Source: Caenorhabditis elegans (taxonomy: Eukaryota > Nematoda > Chromadorea > Rhabditida > Rhabditidae). Taken from it: 64,000 nt of DNA. The notes beneath the pieces are model-generated. The model was not told the origin of the DNA. It ran no database searches and saw only the letters and a list, made by a program, of their open reading frames with translations. The stretch is taken from positions 10,664,001-10,728,000 of the forward strand of contig NC_003279.8 in the NCBI RefSeq assembly GCF_000002985.6, given 5' to 3'. The position numbers were made by a program, and so were the translations under genes. This document shows positions 47,337 through 56,825 of the stretch, piece by piece (the first letter of the stretch is position 1; every line of letters begins with the position of its first letter).

Positions 47337-49329
47337 GCTGAAAAATGATTACCCACGAGATTAACGGTAACATTTTTTAGTCAAAATTGTAAAAGTAACA
47401 ATGAAGCGGCATATTTTATGAATCTTGAACAAATTTCAATAGAGAGAAGCATATGAAAAAGTATTCAAAGAATAAGGTATACACAGAGATGTTCTTTTTT
47501 TTCTTTTCCATTTCGATTTCACTTTTCGATCCGATAAATCGTCACTTTGAAATGAAATGAAATGAAATGACGGAATAAAAAAACATACAAGAGAGAATGG
47601 AATAAAGGTGTATTACACCTTCTCCTCTTGACAGGTGACTTCGAACGGGCGGTGCCTCTTTTTGTGGCGATGTTGGAGGTAGGTCACAATCTTTTTTATT
47701 GCAATGTGTTCACTTTTATTAATATTTTGATGTGAAGCTTAGGAGCTTGGAGATATATTTGAAACGTAAAGAATTATTGAGTAAACTATTTCAATGGTTT
47801 TGGAAAGACTGTTTGCATTCCATCAATGCCTATCGCCTTACAGAATGCCTAGTTCCAGATTTGTAGGCACAAATGTAGGCTCTCCTGCCTACCAGGACTA
47901 TTTTGAGAACATTTTATTGGAAACCGTTTATAAAAAATTTATAGGCATCAGCCTTTGCAAATTTTTCCAAAAAAAATTTTAAAAAGAAATTGGGTTACGA
48001 AAACGTTTGAACTTTCTTTTCCATAAGTGTTTTCATAGATAAGGCCCACTAGATTTTTGCCCAACTAGGTCAGAGTTGTAGATCAATTTTAATGGAATTG
48101 GTTTATTATTTGCTTTGTATAGTTTTCTTGAAATTTTTGATGTGAACTTTTGCATGACCGTCTAAAACTGTAGACCACTGCAAAATTAAGAAGCCAAAAT
48201 CCCTTTCAATATTATACACTAATTCATATTGGAAATAAGTGAAAGCTACAGCTTACATGGCATGTAGGCACGGATGTAGGTATATACGCCTGCCTATTTG
48301 TAAATCACTGTAAAAGCTGGCAAAAGAAGGTAAAATCTCGTTACTTCGTTTCCGGTACTTTTGAGTTATTGCAAAAATTGATAAAACTACAGTACGAGGC
48401 TACATGTACGAGGCAGACGCACGTCAGGCAGGCAGGCATTATGCCTACGCTTTTCAGAAAATCCTACAGAGCAAATATGACATTACCTAAAATATTTCAT
48501 TCTCTAAAACTGAAAAAATAAGATATCAAAAAACAGTGTGACCACTTTTTATATGCTCGGTTATTTGAAAATACTCAACATAAAATTCAAAGAAAAACCT
48601 CACAGAGAAACTGTACTTGAAAAAACTTTGATGGGTATCTGAATACAATACAAATGGTAAATAAACAAATGGGAAAAGAGATGGAAAGGAGAATATGTTT
48701 CCAAAATTTTGTGAGGTTATAGCTGTGAACCACCAAAAATCTGTTGAAATGTTGAAACGAATCGTACAGAATATCACAGCTGCACAGAGAATTGCTCACG
48801 CCCCTCCCCTCGCCTAACAACTTTTTCATATCGGTCATGACCCGAGAATGTGCAGCTGGCGTACCAGGTGCAAAAGCCAACTGGATAGGCCGAGTTTCAG
48901 AAGTTTTTTGTGCTTAACGAATTGAGATGACTTTCAACGTATCAATTGTGAGAAAACTGTGTGTGTTCCGTCCTCTGCGTGGTCTTTTGCGCGGGGCCTC
49001 TTGAAAGTGCGCGTTTCCGCACATTTCGAGAGCTCCCTACTCATTCAACTGCACCACTCGAACATATTGCTTTTTTGCTTCACCGGCGGTATACAGAAAG
49101 ATGCTCCAAGAGCTTAGAACTCAACTACCGATATTACGCCTGGAATGCCAGGAATCGGGAAGTTGAAGGGAAGGTTTTTTTTCAATTTTACAAAACTATT
49201 TCAAACTAAATTTTGAATTCCCGCACAAATAAAGATCTCATTCAGAATTTTTTTTTGTTAGCACTGTAATTTAAAAATAATTCAGACATTTAAAATGATT
49301 TATATCGGTTCAAAAATTCCATCAAATCT

Positions 49330-49445
49330 AATTTAAATTCCCCCGTATAAAAAGAAAGCGGCAACCAATCAGCGGTGAGCGATGGGCGTGGCTGTCGTCA
49401 CTCATTGGTTGGCGTTCTCGTACACCAGTGTGCGAGTTTCATAAT
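49330..49445. promoter_or_regulatory. CCAAT/GC-box promoter-like cluster without an assigned gene
   Basis: Within about 120 bp are TATAAAAAG (49347), CAACCAATCAGCGG (49363), GATGGGCGTGGC (49382) and CATTGGTTGGCG (49402). The two CCAAT boxes are in opposite orientations around a GC box. This is unusually promoter-like, but no validated transcript start is nearby. Confidence 0.45.
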
Positions 49446-49776
49446 CGGTTGAAATGATTTGTTTTTTCTTAATTGAAAAATATTTTTCAAAGCAAAAATG
49501 TGTTAAATGAAGAAAAATTTACCTTAAAAACACCAGTCATGTAACAGTGGAAAGAAAATTAAAGCATCAAGTGGGGAACAAAAAAACCATAAAATGTGCA
49601 TGGAGTCATTGAAATAGAGAGAAAAACCTAGTAGAAACCGTAAAACATTAGATAAAAACACCAGTGTTTAAATGGAGAAAAAACAGAGAGCATCCAGAGA
49701 ATTGGCAGGGAAATACCTTTGAAGATTGTAAAGGAAATAAAGAGAAAAACCAAAAAATTATCAAGTTTCAGATGAA

Positions 49777-52700
49777 CTAGATGGAAACGGCGAAGAGAAT
49801 GTTCCGAATACCTTGCTGGATGTCGGCGATTGGGATAACCTGAATTTTCCAATGTGGTTTTAATTGACTAACAAACTCAATACAGTATACCTTTCCATCA
49901 GCTCCGCAATTTTCAATTTCTTCCTGAACTCTCTTTTGTAGATCGTAAAGCAACGGACTTTGGAGCCAAAGCAAAGAATATTTGAGGATTCTCAGACACT
50001 CTCCTGCTGATTTGCTCGGTGCTGAAACTTCCGGTCGAAACTTTCGAGTAATTCCCATAAAGCACGTCTGCAAGGCTGGAATCACTAGATCAGGTGGAAG
50101 AATCTGAAAAAAAAGAGATTTTCTTACAGAAACATTTGGTGTTTCAACTACCTCATCATTTGTCCGATTTCGAAGCTCTTTAATCTCTCTCATCAAATCA
50201 ATCAGAGTATCTGATTCGAGAGAAGTGAGAATAAGTTCTAGCGAAATCAAAAAATTGTGAACGCTGATCCCGTCAGATTCACTTGAAGTGGTTCCGAATC
50301 TTTGTGCAAGTGTTCCTCGACCTATGTTCATACTACTGATCGGATCGAACTTCGGCTCTTCAAGATGAACTGCTTGAATCGGAAATTGTTCAATCTCTGG
50401 TGGAATGTGTGGATCCTCATTGTTGTATCTCATGTCTTGATTGATGATTTCCTCGTATACAGGCTCCTGCTTCGGATAGCCATGCATGATTCCGACAAAT
50501 TCAGGCTCATCCAGGTCAGATAATTCTTTCTCAATGACTTGACGCCTCTTTCCTAATGTTTTGCTGGATTTAGTTGAGCTTCTTCTCTTCACTCCCGATC
50601 TTTTCTCACTTAATTCTACTTTCCCATTATTCGAAGTGTACCTGACGATTCGGTAGTTTTCATCGAGCTGTACAGCGCCAGATTGAATCATTCTGAAATT
50701 TAATTTTTCTTCTCTTTTTCTCAAATTCTTCTTTTTTCTCACTGAGCAAGAAAGTCTGATTCTACTTTTCCTTTTAATGCAAACATCATTCGAATGCGGT
50801 CTTCGATTCTGTAGTTGCTCCATTGACTCATTTTTGGAGCCAGTTTTTTGCAAAATCTGAATTACAATTATTAAAGGATATTTATTGAAAAAGTCGCTTT
50901 AAGTCTAGTAGGAACTTGCAAATTTCAAGCAAACTCAAAAAAATATCATCAACATCCTTCAAAAACCAATCACGAGAACTCTACTCACCTGCTACTGTAC
51001 GTAGACGCAGACAGGACGTTACCCTCGAGAAGTGCAAACTCATTGTAGATCAGGCGTATTGATTCAGCGCCATCTTTGGTATTTTGAATAAGAAAGTCCA
51101 TGAATCTGATGTTTGTGGGACATGAAGTGTCATCGGTGAGAGGCTTTTTTAAAGACAATTTTCCGTCGTTCGATGTGTATTTTCTGATTCTTCTCTTCTC
51201 ATCGAGCTCGACAGTTCCGTGTGTTTCAATTCTGCAAATCATAATTCTCTTAGCCATAGATAGAATCGGAATACTGGATGTGGAGAAATTATATACTGAA
51301 ACAAAATGTCAAATAAAAATACAAGAGAATTATGTTGAAGTTTAATGGAGATTGTACTTTAAAACACTCACACCCGTTCAAATATCAATTTTAAAGCTTA
51401 CGTCTTGAGGAAATCGTCTGCAACTTTTCCTTTCAATACAAACATCAATCGAATACGCTGCTCGATACTATATCTGTTCCATTCATTCATATTTGGTGCC
51501 AGTTTTTGATAAAATCTAAATTCCAATCCTTCTCGAACAACAGTAGGACAAATCTCTCACCTCAACTGATACATTTTATCAAGAATACGACTTGGTCGTT
51601 CGCTAAATTCCTTGAAAATTAGATTCGTCGCTTGCATTGGTTCAACGGAATGTCTGGTTTTTTGAATAAGGAAGTCCATGAGTCTCGTGTCTGAAATGAT
51701 ATTTCCTCCCAATTTGAGCTTTCCGTCATTTGAGACATATTTGGTGATTTTTTTCTTCCTATCCAGTTCGACAGTTCCATGAGTTTTTATTCTGAAGAAT
51801 GATTTTAAGTTCATTTGTTCACTTTAAAGGTGGTGTAGTCTAATGTTTTTTATTACTTTATTAGACTTAAAATTGTATGAAAACTCCGAGTTTCCGTCCA
51901 CCGACTGTAAAATAAAAAATTTGACGGCAATTTCAAAAAAAAGTTTCCAGCCGCTGCGACGTTGACAAGCCGGTCCAATTTCCATTTTTCACTAATTTTA
52001 GATCTTTTTTTGGGCCACCAAAACTTTTTTTGAAAAGTTTTCAGAAAGTTTCATTATGAAATTCGGTATTTTCAGACAATTTTGAATCTAATAAAGTAAT
52101 AAAACGAATTCTACTACGCCACCTTTAAATAATACAAATAGTCTTGAATTCTAAAAAAAAAGTGATAAATCAACTTCTTAAAATCAAAGTTTTCAATTTT
52201 CGATTCACCACATTTTTCGGCAATCCTATTTGAACCTACGTCTTGAAAAAATCGCCCGAAACTTTTCCATTCAACACGAACATCAATCGAATTCTGTCGT
52301 AGATATTGTAGTTGTTCAATGCATCCATGTTTGGTGCAAGCTTATGATGAAATCTAAATTTAAATTCTTCCAAAACAACGTTAGAACTAATCTCTCACCT
52401 GACGTAATAGACTCCATAATGACGACAATCGGGTTCTAGTCGGCAAAATTCTTCCAATACTTGATTAAAATTCATTGGTTCAACTGCATATTTAGTTTTT
52501 TGGATAAGAAAGTCCATGAACCTAGTGAAATGTACACGATTATCTTGCAACGAAAGTATTCCGTCATTCGACGTGTATTTGGTGATCTTTCTCTTCTTAT
52601 TCAGCTCGACAGTTCCATGAGTTTCAATTCTGCAAATTATTTTATGTCACACATAAGAAAGTGCATTATTCCTACCTCTCCAAGAAATCCGATTCCACTT

Positions 52701-52984
52701 TTCCACCCAATGCATACATCAATCGAATTCGCGCCTCAATACTGTAGTTATTCCATTCGTTCATATTCGGTGCAAGATCACAACAAAATCTTTTTAAAAA
52801 AGTAATATATTTTTAAAGGCCACCTCGCGGTCTCTTCTCACCTTTTATAATGATAATCATGCAAATGACTTTTTTCATTTAGGTATTCTCTGAATACTTG
52901 TACTGCAATCATTGGTTGAAATGCATCTTTGGTCTTTTCCACAAGGAAATCCATGAATATCTTGAGATCTGCATCTTCTGACAT
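49777..52984 (-). CDS. SPK-domain protein with four SPK domains
   Basis: Exons 52984-52842, 52789-52676, 52629-52399, 52353-52240, 51791-51561, 51515-51402, 51231-50989, 50856-50743, 50692-50152, 50103-49891 and 49839-49777 encode 706 residues in phase. Four SPK domains lie at about 8-112, 122-227, 237-342 and 357-462. Each has FMDFLIQKT-like helix 1, LAPNMNEWNNYSI then RIRLMF, and GTVELDEKRRI..Y.SNDGKL. A basic linker (SGVKRRSSTKSSKTLGKRR) follows, then a C-terminal module (about 560-706). SPK is a nematode-specific domain seen in chromatin and kinase proteins; its function is unclear and a nuclear role is inferred. Each SPK unit spans a long exon plus an invariant 114-bp exon. The plus-strand paralogue is at 56826-59275. 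Gene number not recognised. Confidence 0.88.
51823..52129. repeat. MITE in an SPK-gene intron, TTTAAAGGTGGTGTAG ends
   Basis: The left terminus TTTAAAGGTGGTGTAGTC mirrors the right terminus CTACTACGCCACCTTTAAA. An inner TTACTTTATTAGA pairs with TCTAATAAAGTAA. About 307 bp long, between exons 4 and 5 of the four-SPK gene. No ORF. Confidence 0.85.
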
Positions 52985-53265
52985 CTTTAGTGATACTGAA
53001 AGGGAACGCAAGATTGTTTAGAAAATAGCAATTTTTGTAAATTCGCCAAAAAACGTGAATTTCAGTAAAATAAAAAATTTTCTCGGGATTTTTTGTAGCC
53101 TGGACGCTACAAAAAATTACAAAATGAAATCAATTAAAGATCGATCAATAAAATAAATGGAAAAGGGTGAAAGGCTATTTAAGAGGAGCTGTGAGACTAT
53201 CGAATCCAATAAAAAACAAACATTTTTGTTTTACAAGAAACGCGACAAAAGAGTGCAATAAGATC

Positions 53266-54377
53266 CACTGCGACTTTTTTCGAACGAGGGACGAGGCAAA
53301 AAGGTTTCTAGGCCATGGCCGAGTCTCCGACAAGTTTCAGCGGCAATTTATATTGCATTGTTTTCCGCTTGTTTTCTTCAGTTTTTCTTCAATTTTCACC
53401 GTTTTTTCTCATTAAAACTAACAAATAAATACATTTTACAGATTTTGAAACGATTTTCACGTGAAAGGAAGAATTTTTGGGTCGACTAGTAGCTGCGGAA
53501 GGTCACACAGTAAGTATTATCGATTAAACCAAAAAAACCTAAACTTTTTTCCACACATAATAAAAAAGCTGTGTCAATGCTAATTGCACCTTATTTTCAT
53601 AACCAGACTTCTAAAAAAGTTGTCAAAAATTTTTTTTGGAACTTTTGTGTGAAAAATCGATAAAAATCGAGAAAATTCGATAAAATCAGATCCCAAATGA
53701 AAAAAAACCCAAACTTTTTTCCAAAGTAGATGCACGCGAAGCCTGAAAAATTTTTAAACATTTTTTTTAATATTTAGAAATTTCCAACAAAACAATTACC
53801 TCGTTCTCTTGGGAACTGGAACAGGAAGCCTCCATATCACAACGAGCTCGAATGCTGGCGACGCCTTTACGGCTACTTTCAATCTGTGCTGCCCGCCTTT
53901 TCCTGCTGACCATCTGAAAATTTATAAATGATTTATGTTCATGTTTTTAATGGAAAAAAACGAATTTTCTCGATTTTTATCAATTTTTTCATACAAAAGT
54001 TCCAAAAAAAAAATTTTTGACAACTTTTTTAGAAGTCTGGTTATGAAAATAAGGTGCAATTAGCATTGACACAGCTTTTTTATTATGTTTGGAAAAAAGT
54101 TTGGGTTTTTTTGGTTTAATCGATAATACTTACTGTGTGCCCTTCCGCAGCTACTAGTCGACCCAAAAATTCTTCCTTTCACGTGAAAATCGTTTCAAAA
54201 TCTGTAAAATGTATTTATTTGTTAGTTTTAATGAGAAAAAACGGTGAAAATTGAAGAAAAACTGAAGAAAACAAGCGGAAAACAATGCAATATAAATTGC
54301 CGCTGAAACTTGTCGGAGACTCGGCCATGGCCTAGAAACCTTTTTGCCTCGTCCCTCGTTCGAAAAAAGTCGCAGTG
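53266..54377. repeat. Foldback element: about 415-bp inverted arms around a 280-bp spacer
   Basis: The arm 53266-53680 is the reverse complement of 53961-54377 with only scattered differences. Both include GTTTCTAGGCCATGGCCGAG, GGGTCGACTAGTAGCTGCGG and GATAAAAATCGAGAAAATTC or their complements. Both arms therefore give the same translated ORF (with LGHGRVSDKFQRQF); I treat that as a repeat artefact. The unique spacer holds an exon-like segment. Confidence 0.9.
53800..53913 (-). CDS. Exon-like 38-codon segment in the foldback spacer (uncertain)
   Basis: On the minus strand an acceptor (ATTTTCAG) is followed directly by ATG, 38 open codons beginning MVSRKRRAAQIESSRKGVAS, and a donor (GAG then GTAATTG). 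A next acceptor (about 53755, TTTTTCAG) would add ASRASTLEKS.. and a stop near 53698, giving some 56 residues. The composition (basic start, Ser/Glu tail) looks protein-like. Its length of 114 bp equals the SPK exon, but the sequence is unrelated. It could be captured coding DNA, a small gene or chance. Confidence 0.35.
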
Positions 54378-54720
54378 AGCACGGCCTCCACCACGAGAAA
54401 TGCGCACACTCTCTCGCTTTTTGTTTGCGCGTTTGCGGACGACCACCTTGCCTCGCCGCCGCTTTCAACAGATATTCATGAAATTGAGCTAGAATCGCTA
54501 TTTTTGAACGAAATTTCGAATTTTTTTCACAGAAATAGTGAAGTTGATAAAATGGGAAGTCGGAACTTACAATAAATAGTTAATACGAGCTGTTTTTCAG
54601 TGATTTTTAGCAAGAATTAGATGGAATTAGAAGAATTCTGGACAGACGAGCACTTTTTTAGATTGAAAACTGTTAAATATAAAACGATAAGTGTATTTGA
54701 ACGATTTAAATAAAGAAAAT

Positions 54721-54828
54721 ATGTACGACTGTGGCTTCGGGCTGATTCTCGCTCTTCTCGTGGCAAGTGGATGTATCGTATGGACTTTGAACAGCTACAA
54801 CTTTTTTCGCGTTGGAGATAGAAACTAG
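54721..54828 (+). CDS. Possible 35-residue membrane microprotein
   Basis: ATG to TAG uninterrupted: a Cys/Gly start (MYDCGFGLILALLVASGCIV) forms one hydrophobic span, followed by WTLNSYNFFRVGDRN. It is too short for normal ORF calling. Codon choice (CTC, TTC, ATC) is more coding-like than the surroundings. No transcription or homology evidence is available here, so this is a hypothesis. Confidence 0.3.
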   Translation: MYDCGFGLILALLVASGCIVWTLNSYNFFRVGDRN

Positions 54829-55469
54829 CGATGAACTGACAAAATAAACATCACAAATAGGCGAGCATTTCCTCAGTTGACAATTTTTTGATATCTCGTT
54901 CCACTAAAAAGATACAGCTATGATTTGATGATTGAAGTCCCAGATACGGTACCCTCTCTTAAAACCATCAAATCTCTGTTCTCGTTGAAGATACAAAAAT
55001 ATGTTCAACTGAGAAAATGTTAAGCAGATAAAAAACAACATTTACCAGCAAGAACTACATTTCTATCTACAAAAATAATAGAGATTTTGACTTTTGAAAG
55101 TTGATCATCTTAAACTGGCCATGTCAAAAAATCCTGAACATCAAAATTGAGTTTTCTATTGGAAACATACTCTATATAAGATATCTAACAAATTTGTAGT
55201 TGACTACTTTCTTCTAATGTCTTTATTTTTTGAGTTATGAACTGATCTCTGATTTTCTCATAAATACGGCTTTCGGGGCCTGTAAAAAATTTGTCTTACT
55301 AGTTAGAAAAATATTGTCAACAGAAAAAATGTTCACAATGTCACACTGAACATTTTGTTGGTTGACAACTTTTTTGTAACTTTCATAGAAGCGGAGATAG
55401 GAGCATCCAAAGTGTGAGGGCGCAGTAGAGCGGGTACTGTATCAAAGCACCCAATCTTCTACATCAAAA

Positions 55470-55908
55470 ATCATCTTTTCAACATGGACGGATTTTTATG
55501 TATAATAGGTCAAAATGTGCGTATTAAAAATTGGAACAATCGTATTTTCTTAACTTTTTCAGTCCAAGCCAAATATTTTCTGAAAATTGCGAAAAACCTA
55601 AAAATTTGGTCATTTTAGTACTGTAGTCAACCTTCTAGATTTAATTTCATCTTACAACATTGACCAATTTTTATGCGTGATATGTCAAAATGTGCGTATT
55701 AAAAATTAGAACAATCGTATTTTTTCCGATTTTTGAGTCCAAGCCAAGTATTTCCTGAAAATTGCGAAAAACCTGAAAATTTGGTCATTTTAGTACTGTA
55801 GTCAACCTTCTAGATTTAATTTCATCTTTCAACATTGACCAATTTTTATGTGTGATATGTCAAAATGTGCGTATTAAAAAATAGAACAATCGTATTTTTT
55901 CCGATTTT
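55470..55908. repeat. 175-bp tandem repeat, about 2.5 copies
   Basis: The marker GTCAAAATGTGCGTATTAAA recurs at 55509, 55684 and 55859, an exact 175-bp period. TTTGGTCATTTTAGTACTGT, followed by AGTCAACCTTCTAG, recurs twice. Copies differ by few substitutions, so the array is young or homogenised. Confidence 0.9.
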
Positions 55909-56825
55909 TGAAATTTTTCATTTTACGGTCACTAGCTTCCGGAAAGTGCTGAAATTTTGAGCTGTAAATGTTTGATGTCAAAAAAAGTTTCTCTCATAAC
56001 TTATTTATTGGGGTTTTTTTGTATTAACTCATTAATTGGGAATATATTGAATACATTTTACAAAAAAAATTTGGGAAAAAATCTTAAACTTGCTCGTTTT
56101 AGAGGGGAATGTGTAATATTATGTTCACTCTCTTCACTTATTTCAATGACACAACTATTCTGTGAAATTTATGCCAGACTGTAGAGGACAGTACTCTTTA
56201 TCCGTTCCAATTGTTTCTTTTCAGAAATATGCATTTTCCTTTCTTCCCGACTCCTTCTAAGTGAGGTGGTTGAGCGCGCACTCTCGCCATGCTGTGGAGG
56301 TGAGAGACGCAGAGACCGCCTTTTTCTCTGCGCTCTCTCTGCGCATTTCTCGTGGTGGAGGCCGTGAGTGAGGCTGTCCCATCGATCCACTGCGCACAAA
56401 AATGTCGGGAAAATACTTTTCTTTTTAATTTGTGATGTTTTTGAATGCAATTTGCTTCTTTCTCCACTTAACTCAATAAATTTTTAGAATCTCGATAAAA
56501 TATCAATTTTATAAATTACCATGAGAAAGCTATTTGAAAAATTATTAACAAATTTCACGAAAATCGACACTGAAAAATCAAAAAAACAATTATTCGAATT
56601 GCCCTGTGACGTCACAAATTATTAAAAAGTATTTTTTCGCCATTTCGTGCGCAGCGGAGAGATGGGACAACCTGACACCGCGTGATTTCATCGATTATAT
56701 TTGTCTTCTTAATGCTTTTTTTTATAAAAGTGAATAAATCCCGTAATTTAACGATTTATTCGTTTTTTTCAAAAGTATTTAAAATATCTAATACCCTATT
56801 GTGCTCCATTTCAGGTTAACCAAAC

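Larger units (their letters stand above)
46338..49776. other. Convergent intergenic region, 3.4 kb
   Basis: It holds the telomere-like tract (47237-47336), ATGAA-type microsatellite (ATGAAATGAAATGAAATGA near 47553), GGCA-type repeats (47820-47950, 48250-48440) and a GC-rich promoter-like block (49330-49445). Two ORF fragments (48796-48880 minus, 48961-49209 plus) have coding-like composition but no confirmed gene structure. Confidence 0.55.
52985..56825. other. Head-to-head spacer between SPK paralogues
   Basis: It contains a foldback repeat (53266-54377), a 35-codon ORF (54721-54828), a palindromic block (about 54850-55440), a 175-bp tandem array (55470-55908) and a GC-rich stretch (56230-56400). 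The stretch shares GGCCTCCACCACGAGAAATG, in opposite orientation, with 54385-54410. Confidence 0.6.

Noticed and set aside
53167-53415. 82-codon ORF, with an identical translated tail at 54228-54446 on the other strand
   Set aside because: Both copies come from the arms of the foldback repeat. The shared peptide is explained by the inverted repeat, not by a conserved gene.
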